DNA of 64,000 nt, from NCBI GenBank assembly GCA_019637295.1, contig JAHBVX010000006.1, forward strand, positions 62,001 to 126,000. The letters are read 5' to 3'. Under the pieces are notes generated by a model. It had not been told where the DNA came from, did not search any database, and saw only the letters and a program-made list of their open reading frames with translations. This document shows positions 34,760 to 43,550 of the stretch, piece by piece (within the stretch, counting starts at the first letter, position 1; every line of letters starts with the position of its first letter). The position numbers were made by a program, and so were the translations under genes. The stretch comes from Polyangiaceae bacterium (GTDB taxonomy: Bacteria; Myxococcota_A; Polyangia; Polyangiales; Polyangiaceae).

Positions 34760-37009
34760 ATGTGGAACGCTCCCTTCAGGATCGTGGGCTGGCGAGCTCG
34801 AGCGCTGCTCGCGCTCGCCCTGGGCCTGGCAGTGACCTTGCTGCAGCCTTATCCCGCCGCCCGTCTCGACCCGAAGGACGTCGTCTCCACGCGCATCGTC
34901 GACCGACACGGCAACCTGCTGTACGAAGCGCGCTCGGCTCGCGGAGGGTATACGCGCTGGGTCTCTCTGGAGGACGTCTCGCCCGCGCTGGTGGCGGCGA
35001 CGCTCTCGGCCGAGGACGCACACTTCCGCTGGCACCCCGGCGTCGATCCCGCCGGCGTCACGCGCGCCTTGTGGCTGAACGCTCGCGAAGGTCGCTTCGC
35101 CTATGGCGGTTCGACCGTCACTCAGCAACTCGCGAAGCTCCTCGCTCCCGAGCCACGCACCCTGAGCGGCAAGCTGCGTGAAGCGCGCGACGCCTTTCGC
35201 TTGGAGCTGTCCCTGTCCAAGGACGAGATCCTCGAGCAGTACCTGAACCGCGCGTATTACGGACGGCAGGCGTACGGCGTGCAGGCCGCCGCGGAGCGCT
35301 TCTTCGGCAAGTCGGCGAACCAACTCGAGCTCGACGAGGCCGCGCTCCTAGCCATCCTGCCGCGTGGCCCCACGGCCTACGATCCAGCGCGGTTCCCCGA
35401 ACGCGCCCAGCGCCGCCGCGCGCGAGTACTCACACGCTTGGCCGACCGAGGTTGGCTCGACGCGGAAGCGGCGCGACGCGCCGCCGCTCGACCCATTCAG
35501 CTCGTCGCTCCCAGGAGCGCTCCAAAGGCGCGACACGTGCTCGACACCATCACTCCGCAAGAGCGCTGGGGCGAACCGCAGCTCCGCACGACGGTGGATC
35601 TCGGGCTGCAACAGCAGCTCGAGGTCCGATTGCAGGAGCACCTGCGCGCGCTGGTCGGCAAGAACGCGGACCAAGCCGCTATCGTCGTGATCGAGAACGT
35701 GAGCGGCGAGGTGCTCGCGATGGTCGGCTCTCGCGACTATACGGAGAGCGAGGTTCTGGGAGCGAACAACGGCGCCCTGGCTCTGCGCCCACCGGGCTCC
35801 ACGCTCAAGCCCTTCGTGTACGCGCTGGCGCTGGAGCAGGGCGCGCACCCCTCGAGCCCCGTGTTCGACGTGCCGACGTCGTGGCCGGACTTTCAGCCGC
35901 GCAACCTCGAGCAGCGGCACCTCGGCCTGGTCACTCTGCGCGACGCGCTGGGCAGCTCGCTCAACATCCCCGCAGTGCGCAGCGCCGACGCCATCGGGAT
36001 CCACCGCGTCGCTGCGCTCCTCGGTGAGCTCGGGCTGGGCGCAGCGGCGGCTGCCTCCGCGGACCTGTCGCTGGCGCTCGGGGGGGCGCCCGTACGGCTC
36101 GTCGATCTGAGCAACGCTTACGCGACGCTCGCCCGCGGCGGCGCTCACTTGCCCTGGCACGTCCTCGAGTCCGATCGCGCGCCCGCAGGCGCCAGGCGGG
36201 TCCTGGACCCTGCGGCCGCCTATCTCGTCACCAGCGTGCTCGCCGACGCTGGCGCGCGGCGTCGACAGTTCGGCGTCGAGACGCCCCTCGAGCTGCCCTT
36301 CCCCGCCGCCGTGAAGACCGGGACCTCGAAGAGCTTCTGTGACAACGTGGTCGTGGGTTACACGCCCGAGCTCACCGTCGGCGTCTGGGTCGGCAACTTC
36401 GACGGCCGCCCGATGCAGGGCGTCCTGGCGATGCACGGGGCCGCGCCGCTGTGGCGCGACGCGATGCTCCTGGCGATGGCGGGGCGCGAGCGGAGGGACT
36501 TCGCAGCGCCCGCGAGCGTCACGCGCACCGAGGTCTGCCCGCTGTCCGGGATGCGCCGCGGGCAGCACTGTCCGAGCGGGCAGCTGGAATCCGTAGCTCG
36601 AGCGCACGCGCCGAGCGCGGCCTGCGACTGGCACCAACCCGAGGGCGAGCTGGCGGTGCCGGCCGAACTGGCGCAGCTCGGCAGACCGGGGCTGAGCACG
36701 CTCGGCACACCGGGCCTGACCATCGAGATCAGAAGTCCGCTGCCCAACGCGGCCATGACCATCGACCCGCTGCTGCCGCGCTCGCGGCAAGCGCTCGAAC
36801 TGCGTGCGTTGGTGCGCAGCTCCCACGCCACGCACGTGCGCTGGGCGCTCGACGGGCGCGCCTTGGGTGACGTGGCTCGGCCCTTCGCGACGCACTGGCC
36901 GATCGTTCCCGGAAGACACCGATTGCGGGCAACGGCGCTCGCTCACGGCCGTGAGCTCGGCAGCCACGAGGTTCAGTTCGACGTGAAGGGAGAGAGACAT
37001 GACCTGTAG
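34760..37009 (+). CDS. pbpC: Penicillin-binding protein 1C
   Basis: 749 aa from ATG 34760 (GTG 34748 is also possible). One N-terminal membrane anchor (ALLALALGLAVTLL). Transglycosylase domain: LSAEDAHFRWHPGVDP with catalytic Glu, YGGSTVTQQLAKLL, NRAYYGRQAYGVQAAAERFF. Transpeptidase domain: PPGSTLKPF with nucleophile Ser347, SSLN, KTGTS from Lys519. The C-terminal 90 residues match the BiPBP_C domain of PbpC (IEIRSPLPNAAMTIDPLLP). Bifunctional peptidoglycan synthase in the inner membrane. Its last 11 bases overlap the alpha-2-macroglobulin gene, the classic pair. Confidence 0.96.
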   Translation: MWNAPFRIVGWRARALLALALGLAVTLLQPYPAARLDPKDVVSTRIVDRHGNLLYEARSARGGYTRWVSLEDVSPALVAATLSAEDAHFRWHPGVDPAGVTRALWLNAREGRFAYGGSTVTQQLAKLLAPEPRTLSGKLREARDAFRLELSLSKDEILEQYLNRAYYGRQAYGVQAAAERFFGKSANQLELDEAALLAILPRGPTAYDPARFPERAQRRRARVLTRLADRGWLDAEAARRAAARPIQLVAPRSAPKARHVLDTITPQERWGEPQLRTTVDLGLQQQLEVRLQEHLRALVGKNADQAAIVVIENVSGEVLAMVGSRDYTESEVLGANNGALALRPPGSTLKPFVYALALEQGAHPSSPVFDVPTSWPDFQPRNLEQRHLGLVTLRDALGSSLNIPAVRSADAIGIHRVAALLGELGLGAAAAASADLSLALGGAPVRLVDLSNAYATLARGGAHLPWHVLESDRAPAGARRVLDPAAAYLVTSVLADAGARRRQFGVETPLELPFPAAVKTGTSKSFCDNVVVGYTPELTVGVWVGNFDGRPMQGVLAMHGAAPLWRDAMLLAMAGRERRDFAAPASVTRTEVCPLSGMRRGQHCPSGQLESVARAHAPSAACDWHQPEGELAVPAELAQLGRPGLSTLGTPGLTIEIRSPLPNAAMTIDPLLPRSRQALELRALVRSSHATHVRWALDGRALGDVARPFATHWPIVPGRHRLRATALAHGRELGSHEVQFDVKGERHDL

Positions 37010-40000
37010 CAAGACGTCTTGGTCGTTGATTGTCGCGCTGGCGGTAGGCGCGTGCAGCGTGAGCGAGCCTCCCGCGCTCGAGGCCGAGCCCCGCGAGCCC
37101 TGGTCGAGCCCGCAAGCGACCGCTTCCGCCGGACCCGCACCCGAGCCGAGCCTCGCCATGCCCGCGGGGCACGTCGTGATCGGACCGGATCGCGAGGTCC
37201 CAGTCCGAGTCGAGCACACCCGGCTCGCACGCCTCAGGCTCGCTCCACTCACGGTCGCGGAGCTGAGGCACGCACAGCGCGTGGTTGGCACCCACCCGGG
37301 GGGCAGCGACGCGCTGAGGACCTTGCCCAAGGCGCTGCTCGCGAGGGTGAAGGCGTACCCGCAGAGAGCGACCGGCGCAGAGCCCGACGCGGTCGACGTG
37401 TTCTCGCGCACCAAGAGCGAGCTGGTGCTCGCGGTGCTCGAGGCTCCGGGCGCGAACACGCTGGTCGCCATCTTCCAGCGCGGCGAGCTCAACGTGCTGA
37501 TGAAGACCGGCGGCCAGGCCGGCCTGGTCTGGGTCACTTCGACGCGCACGGGAAAGCCCGTCGTCGGCGCCGACGTCGTGCTCCAGCAGGGGCAGACCCC
37601 GCGCTTCCGAGCCAAGACGGACGGCCAGGGAGTCGCGCGGCTGCCGGCGGACGGACAGCTGCGCGCGCGCGTGCCGATGGTCGGTCGCGATGACCTGAAC
37701 CAACCGTTGCTCGCCGTGGTTCGCTCGGGCAAGCACCTCGCCGTCACGAGCGAACACTGGACCACGGGCGTCGAGCCCTGGCAGTTTCAGCTCCCCGAGG
37801 TCTACTACACCGGGCAAGACGCGATTCGCGGCACGATCACGGCCGAGCGTGGCATGTACCGTCCCGGCGACGGCGTACACCTGCTCGGCGTGCTGCGGGA
37901 GCGGCGCGGGAGCGGCAAGCTCGTGCCTCCAACGGGAGCAGCCAAGGTGCGCGTCACCGATCCGGACGGCAACGAGGTCTTCTCGGATGACGTCGCGTTG
38001 AGTCAGTTCGGTACCTTCCGCTCACGCGTCGAGCTGCCGCGGACGACGAGGCTCGGCCGCTACTCCATCGTGGCCGTCAAGGGCGCGAGCGAGCTACGCG
38101 GTGGTTTCGAGGTCGGCGAGTATCGACCGGTGCGGTTCGAGGTGACGGTGCCCTCTGGGTCCCTCGAGCCCGCCGCGACCCTGCGGTTGCCCGTCAGCGC
38201 GCGCTACCTGTACGGCGCGCCCGTCGCCGCCGGAGAGCTCAGCTGGCAGGTCTCGGCGCGGGAGAAGCGCCGCTTTGGCAGCTGGTCGGACGGGTTCACG
38301 TTCGCGAGCAGCGCCGACGGCAGCGAGCTCGTCTCCCTCGCGACGGGCGACGCCAAGCTCGATGGCAACGGCGCGACCACGATCGAGCTCGGCAGCGCGA
38401 GCCTCCAGACCATCGACAGCGACCTCCAGGCCGTCGAGCTAGTCGTGGAAGCGACCGTCAAGGACGCCGGGGGCGACACCGTGTCGGGGCACGGAGTGCA
38501 GTCCCTCGTGCGCACGCCGGCGCTGCTCGGGCTGAGGAGCGACGCCTGGGTGGTCGACTCGAGCCAGGGGTGGAGCTTGAAGCTCGCCGTCGTGGGCGGC
38601 GATGGTGCACCCAAGCCGGGTCAGAAGGTGAAGCTGGACTTGGTTCGCAAGAAGTGGGTCGCCGTCGCGGGCCAGCACGGCACCGAGGCCCGCTACCAGG
38701 GGAGCTGGCAGGACGAGATCGTCGAGAGCAAGCGGCTGACGAGCACCGGCCGGGCGAGTGACGTGCACTTCGCGCTGCCTGCCGGCGGCGAGTATCGCGC
38801 CGTCGCCAGCATCGAGGGACACGATTCCGTAGTCAGCGAGTCGGTCTGGGCCTACGGCTCGGACGCTTACGGCGGCTGGGACCACCACGCACGGATGAAG
38901 GTGCACGCGGACAAGACCAGCTATCGGCCCGGGGAGCGTGCGAAGCTCTACGCCGAGGTGCCCTACGAGAAGGCGCATGCGCTGCTGACGCTGGAGCGCG
39001 ACGGGGTGCTCGAGCACCGTACCCTGCAGCTCGAGGGCTCCAGCGCTCCGATCGAGATCGCAATCACGGACTCGATGGCGCCCAACGTGTTCGCGTCCAT
39101 CGCCGTCGTGCCCGCCGGGCTCGGCAAAGAAGCGCCTCTCGCGGGGCCGCCCTTGAAGCTAGGCTACCGCGAGCTGGCCGTCAGCGCGGAGCAACGACGG
39201 TTGACCGTGAGCGTGCGCCCCGCGACGACCCGCGCGCGTCCGGGAGACACGACGGACGTCGAAGTGCAGGTCTCGGACGCGGCGGGGCGTCCGGCACGGG
39301 CGGAGGTGACGCTGTGGGCCGCCGACGAGGGCGTGCTGCAGCTCACCGGCTACGCCACGCCGGATCCGTTCATCGCTGCTTACGAGCGACACGCGCACCA
39401 GGTGCGCACGGCCGCCAACCTCCTGCGCTTCTCGAGCGACGTCGAGACCCGCTGGGACGAGTACGGAGGCGATGACGCCCCCGGGGACGACGCCGGCGCC
39501 GCGTTCCGCTCGCGATTCCTGGGTACCGCATTCTTCTCCAAGGGCGTGGTCACCGACCAGCGTGGTCAGGCGCGCGTCCAGGTACCGCTGCCGGACAACC
39601 TCACGCGATGGCGCGTGATGGCCGCCGTGGCCGACAGCGGCGATCGTTTCGGCTCTGGCCAGGCGAGCATCGAGACCGCCAAGCCGCTGCAGATCGAGCC
39701 CGCGCTACCGCGCTTCCTGACCCGCGGCGATAGACTCGACGCCACGGTCCTGGTGCACAATCAGACGAGCGCCAAGGGTAGCGCGAAGGTCCGGCTCGAC
39801 GTGACCGGCGCCGTGATCGAGGGTAGCGCGACGCAGGCCCTCGAGCTCGCGGCCGGCGCGCAGGCGCCCGTTCGCTTCTCCTTGCGCGCACAGCAGCTCG
39901 GCACGGTGCGAGTGCGCGCGACCGCCGAGCTCGGCAGCGAGCGCGACGCGTTCCAGATCGAGCTGCCGGTGCACTCCCCCACCCTCTGGCAGACCAAGCT

Positions 40001-41573
40001 GCTTGCAGAGGGCCAACTCGACGAGACCCGCAAGGTGGCCCTGGATGTGCCGAAGACCGCCGAGCGCGGTCAGACCGAGCTGGTGGTGAACGTTGCGCCT
40101 GGGGTGCTCGCGTCTCTCGGCGGCAGCGTGGATGCGCTGATGGAGTATCCCCACGGCTGCGTGGAGCAGACGACCTCGCGCTTGATCCCCATGGTGCTCC
40201 TGGAAGAGGTGCTGCGCTCCAGCGGCGATCCGCGGCTCGCGGGCGGCCAGCACCGGAAGAAGATGGAGCACGCGGTGGCTCACGTGCTGAGGCACCAGAA
40301 CCCGAACGGCGGCTTCGGTCTCTGGCCCGGCTCCGAGTCGGAGGGCTTCCTGACGGCCTACGCGCTGTGGGGCTTGCTCACTGCAAAGGACGGCGGCTAC
40401 TCGGTTCCCGCCGGCTCGCTGCGACGGGGCCTCGCCTACCTCGAGCGCAACGCGCGCGACGGTGACGACATGCACGGTCAGTTCGCGGCCCAAGAGACGC
40501 CGCCCTTCTCGGCCTTCGTGCTGGCCGCCGCCAAGCACTCGGACGGTGGACTGAGCGAGCAGCTGACTCGAACCGGCAAGCTCACACCCTTCGGGACCGG
40601 TCTGCTCGGCGCCGCCTTGGCCGAGCGCGAGCAGAAGCCGGATGCGCTGCTCGCGCGGCTCGCGAGCTCCCGCAAGAAGAACGGCGGCGGAGCCCTGATT
40701 GCCGACGGAAGCGCCTCCACGTCGGATCTGTTCGACTATGGTCGCGACCTGCGCACCACGGCGGCCCTGGTGCGAGCTCTGACGCTGGCCGGCAGGGCTC
40801 GAGACGCGGATGACCTCGTCGCCGGGATCTTGGCGGAGCGACGCAGCGACGGAAGCTGGGGCACCACGTACAACAACCTGTGGGCGCTCCACGCCATCGT
40901 CGACCACGGCAAGCGCGGCGGCGCGGGCGCAGCGTCCGGTCGCGTCCGACTCGGCCTCGACGACAAGTCGCTCGCGACCCTGGAGCTCGACCGAAAGTCG
41001 CGCTTCAAGACCGCCGTCGTCGGCTCGGCTCAGCTCCCGGAGCCCGGGAAAGGCTCGAACCTCGTGCTCACCGGCCCGGCGGGCTCTTCCCTTCGTTACT
41101 CGGCGCGGCTTCGCTGGGCGAGCACCGTGGCGGCGCAGGCGCCCGTCGACCGCGGCTTCTCGGTCAAGCGCGAGCTGCTCGACGCCAAGAGCGGGGCTCC
41201 GGTCACCACGCCGGCGCAGGGTCAGCTCTTGCGCGTACGCCTGATCTTGACCGCCAGCGAGAGTCAGGAGCAGGTGGCCCTGATCGATCGCCTGCCAGCG
41301 GGCTTCGAGGCCGTGGACACCGCGCTGGCGACGAGCCAGAAGGACCCCCAGGCGAGCACCACCCCAGCTGGCGACTGGGTCTGGCGCGAGCTTCACGACG
41401 AACGGGTCACGCACTTCGCCGACTACCTGCCCGCGGGCACACACACGGCCGAGTATCTGGTGCGCGCCACGCGCACCGGCACCTTCCTCCGGCCCGCCCC
41501 GTCCGCCGAGGCCATGTACTCGCCGGACGTGTTCGGTCACGGCGCGATCGACACAATCTCCGTCAAGCCCTGA
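36999..41573 (+). CDS. Bacterial alpha-2-macroglobulin lipoprotein
   Basis: 1524 aa. A ribosome site (GGGAGAG) precedes ATG 36999. Lipobox AVGAC (Cys19). Macroglobulin repeats (VYYTGQDAIRGTITAERGMYRPGD, AQVRVPLPDNLTRWRVMAAV) lead to the thioester region YPHGCVEQTTSRL with Cys1054 in CVEQ, then the alpha-alpha toroid of the thioester domain (HQNPNGGFGLWPGS, TTYNNLWALHAI) and a C-terminal receptor-like domain. Family role: periplasmic trap for foreign proteases, working with PbpC to repair or protect the cell wall. The thioester Cys is intact, so it should be able to link covalently to proteases. Coupled to pbpC. Confidence 0.95.
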   Translation: MTCSKTSWSLIVALAVGACSVSEPPALEAEPREPWSSPQATASAGPAPEPSLAMPAGHVVIGPDREVPVRVEHTRLARLRLAPLTVAELRHAQRVVGTHPGGSDALRTLPKALLARVKAYPQRATGAEPDAVDVFSRTKSELVLAVLEAPGANTLVAIFQRGELNVLMKTGGQAGLVWVTSTRTGKPVVGADVVLQQGQTPRFRAKTDGQGVARLPADGQLRARVPMVGRDDLNQPLLAVVRSGKHLAVTSEHWTTGVEPWQFQLPEVYYTGQDAIRGTITAERGMYRPGDGVHLLGVLRERRGSGKLVPPTGAAKVRVTDPDGNEVFSDDVALSQFGTFRSRVELPRTTRLGRYSIVAVKGASELRGGFEVGEYRPVRFEVTVPSGSLEPAATLRLPVSARYLYGAPVAAGELSWQVSAREKRRFGSWSDGFTFASSADGSELVSLATGDAKLDGNGATTIELGSASLQTIDSDLQAVELVVEATVKDAGGDTVSGHGVQSLVRTPALLGLRSDAWVVDSSQGWSLKLAVVGGDGAPKPGQKVKLDLVRKKWVAVAGQHGTEARYQGSWQDEIVESKRLTSTGRASDVHFALPAGGEYRAVASIEGHDSVVSESVWAYGSDAYGGWDHHARMKVHADKTSYRPGERAKLYAEVPYEKAHALLTLERDGVLEHRTLQLEGSSAPIEIAITDSMAPNVFASIAVVPAGLGKEAPLAGPPLKLGYRELAVSAEQRRLTVSVRPATTRARPGDTTDVEVQVSDAAGRPARAEVTLWAADEGVLQLTGYATPDPFIAAYERHAHQVRTAANLLRFSSDVETRWDEYGGDDAPGDDAGAAFRSRFLGTAFFSKGVVTDQRGQARVQVPLPDNLTRWRVMAAVADSGDRFGSGQASIETAKPLQIEPALPRFLTRGDRLDATVLVHNQTSAKGSAKVRLDVTGAVIEGSATQALELAAGAQAPVRFSLRAQQLGTVRVRATAELGSERDAFQIELPVHSPTLWQTKLLAEGQLDETRKVALDVPKTAERGQTELVVNVAPGVLASLGGSVDALMEYPHGCVEQTTSRLIPMVLLEEVLRSSGDPRLAGGQHRKKMEHAVAHVLRHQNPNGGFGLWPGSESEGFLTAYALWGLLTAKDGGYSVPAGSLRRGLAYLERNARDGDDMHGQFAAQETPPFSAFVLAAAKHSDGGLSEQLTRTGKLTPFGTGLLGAALAEREQKPDALLARLASSRKKNGGGALIADGSASTSDLFDYGRDLRTTAALVRALTLAGRARDADDLVAGILAERRSDGSWGTTYNNLWALHAIVDHGKRGGAGAASGRVRLGLDDKSLATLELDRKSRFKTAVVGSAQLPEPGKGSNLVLTGPAGSSLRYSARLRWASTVAAQAPVDRGFSVKRELLDAKSGAPVTTPAQGQLLRVRLILTASESQEQVALIDRLPAGFEAVDTALATSQKDPQASTTPAGDWVWRELHDERVTHFADYLPAGTHTAEYLVRATRTGTFLRPAPSAEAMYSPDVFGHGAIDTISVKP

Positions 41574-41649
41574 GCGGAGTCTGACCCTCGGGCCACCGAT
41601 CCACACCCAGACACTGGCGCCCGTCGCGCCGACGAGGTGGAGTGCGTCG

Positions 41650-43548
41650 ATGAGACCCTCTCGGGACGCAGACCCGTCGCACGAGCGCTACTTGTCCGCA
41701 CGACCCGCCCGCTACGGCGGCTTCGAGCGCCGTTCGCAGTACCTGACCATGCGCGATGGCGTGCGCATCGCCATCGACGTGTGTCTGCCGCGCGGACACG
41801 GCAGCAAGCGCCTGCCCACCATCCTGCGTCAGACCCGATACTTCAGACGATTCCTGGTGCATCCAGCGCTGCGCTCGCTGCTCGGGGAGAGCACCCTCGA
41901 CCCAATGAACGGACCCATGCGCACGTTGCTGACCAGCCGCGGCTACGCCTGGGTGGACGTGGACGCGCGCGGCTCCGGGGCGTCCTTCGGCGAGCGACCC
42001 TGCCCCTGGTACCTCGAGGGCGAGGTGGCCGATGGTCGGGAGATCGTCGAGTGGATCACGCGACAACCCTGGAGCAACGGGCGCGTGGGCTCCACCGGAG
42101 TCTCCTACGATGGCACCACGGCGGAGTTCTTGGCCACGACCGGGCACCCGGCGATCCGGGCCGTTGCACCGCGGTTCTCGCTCTTCGACGTGTACGCGGA
42201 CGTCGCGTTTCCGGGCGGCCTGCACCACAGCTACTTCACCGCGGCCTGGGAGAAGGCCAACGCGGCGCTCGACCGCAATGTCCCAGGCGAGATGATCGCG
42301 CTCATCTACCTGCTAAGAGCGCACGGAGCAGTGCCCGGGTTGGCCCGCGCCATCGACAAACCCGCGACACACGCATTGCTCTCGCGGGTGCTCACCTTGG
42401 GCTTGGGCGGGGTGGCCCCGGTGGACTCGGACCGTCGCGGTCGCGAGCTCCGCGCTGCGCTGTCGTCTCATCACGAGAACTACAGCGTGCACGACGGCGC
42501 GGTCCACGTGACCTACCGCGACGACTCGCCACCCAACTCGCCAATCCCAGGTCAGACCTCGGACTACTTCAGCCCCCACCGCTACGTCGAGCGCATGAAG
42601 GGCGTGGCCGTGCTGAGCTATGGGGGTTGGTTCGACGCGGGCTACGCCGGCTCCGCCGTGAAGCGTCACTGCGCGCTCACGGAGCTCGGCGCGGACAGCA
42701 ACCTGCTGGTCGGTCCCTGGGTGCACGGCGGGCAGCTCGACCTCGACCCGGACGCACCAGGCCGCCGCGCGTGCTTCGACCACGCGGTGGAGCTCTTGCG
42801 CTTCTTCGACCAGCACCTGCTGGACGAGCCCGCAGTTCCCATGGAAGCACCAGCCCGCGTGCGCTACTACCTGATGGGCGAAGGGCAGTGGTGTGAGACA
42901 CACTCCTGGCCGCCGCCGGGCTGCGGCGAGGTGGAGCTGTACTTCTCCGAGGGCCGGCGCTTGGCGCCCGCGCCGGTGCGCGCAGGCGTCGACACGCTAG
43001 ACGTGGCACTGGACGTCGGCTCGGGCAAGCGCTCGCGTTGGCGCACGCTGCTGTGCCCGTTCTTGCAGGCCGACGGCCAGGGGCGCTCGCACACCGGTAC
43101 GGTCAGTTACCAGAGCGACGAGCTCGCCCGGGAGCTCGATCTCACGGGCCAGCCGGTGTTGGTGCTCGAGCTCGCCGCGTCCCTGTCGGACTTCGCGATC
43201 ATCGCGTACCTCGAGGACGTGACCACGGCCGGCGAGACTCGGCTCTTGACCGAGGGTGAGCTGCGCAGCGTGCACCAGAGTCGGCTGTGCTCGGGGACGT
43301 CGACGCCATCGCACGCTCGCGTCTCCTTCCTTCGTGCGGACGCGCTGCGCCTCGCTCCCGGGCAGAAGGCAACCCACGTGCTCGAGATGCTGCCGCTCGC
43401 GATGCGCATCCGGCGGGGCCACCGCCTGCGCCTGACCCTCGCCGGGGCGGACGTCGATCACTTCACGACGCCGACCGGGGGGCCGCTGCGCTGGGAGATC
43501 GAGCTGGCCGGCTCACGCCTGCTCTTGCCGGTGGCTGGTCGAGCGTGA
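41650..43548 (+). CDS. CocE/NonD-family serine hydrolase
   Basis: 632 aa. The N-terminal alpha/beta-hydrolase domain has YLTMRDGVRIAIDV, WVDVDARGSGASFG and the nucleophile motif GVSYDG (Ser152). The C-terminal half is a jelly-roll like that of X-Pro dipeptidyl peptidases and cocaine esterase (VELYFSEGRRL, HVLEMLPLAMRIRRGHRLRLTLAGAD). No signal peptide, so probably cytoplasmic. Substrate unknown: acyl ester or amide. Stands 76 bp after the macroglobulin gene and convergent, 2 bp apart, with the lipoprotein gene at 43551. Confidence 0.93.
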   Translation: MRPSRDADPSHERYLSARPARYGGFERRSQYLTMRDGVRIAIDVCLPRGHGSKRLPTILRQTRYFRRFLVHPALRSLLGESTLDPMNGPMRTLLTSRGYAWVDVDARGSGASFGERPCPWYLEGEVADGREIVEWITRQPWSNGRVGSTGVSYDGTTAEFLATTGHPAIRAVAPRFSLFDVYADVAFPGGLHHSYFTAAWEKANAALDRNVPGEMIALIYLLRAHGAVPGLARAIDKPATHALLSRVLTLGLGGVAPVDSDRRGRELRAALSSHHENYSVHDGAVHVTYRDDSPPNSPIPGQTSDYFSPHRYVERMKGVAVLSYGGWFDAGYAGSAVKRHCALTELGADSNLLVGPWVHGGQLDLDPDAPGRRACFDHAVELLRFFDQHLLDEPAVPMEAPARVRYYLMGEGQWCETHSWPPPGCGEVELYFSEGRRLAPAPVRAGVDTLDVALDVGSGKRSRWRTLLCPFLQADGQGRSHTGTVSYQSDELARELDLTGQPVLVLELAASLSDFAIIAYLEDVTTAGETRLLTEGELRSVHQSRLCSGTSTPSHARVSFLRADALRLAPGQKATHVLEMLPLAMRIRRGHRLRLTLAGADVDHFTTPTGGPLRWEIELAGSRLLLPVAGRA

Positions 43549-43550
43549 GG

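Noticed and set aside
35348-37765. Minus-strand open frame (805 codons) opposite pbpC and the start of the macroglobulin gene.
   Set aside because: It spans the junction of two real genes on the other strand and contains no coherent domain.
39705-41606. Long minus-strand open frame (633 codons) opposite the alpha-2-macroglobulin gene.
   Set aside because: Its translation is rich in His, Arg and Gly without domain signs, and the plus-strand protein is clearly real. High-GC codon bias leaves the antisense frame open.
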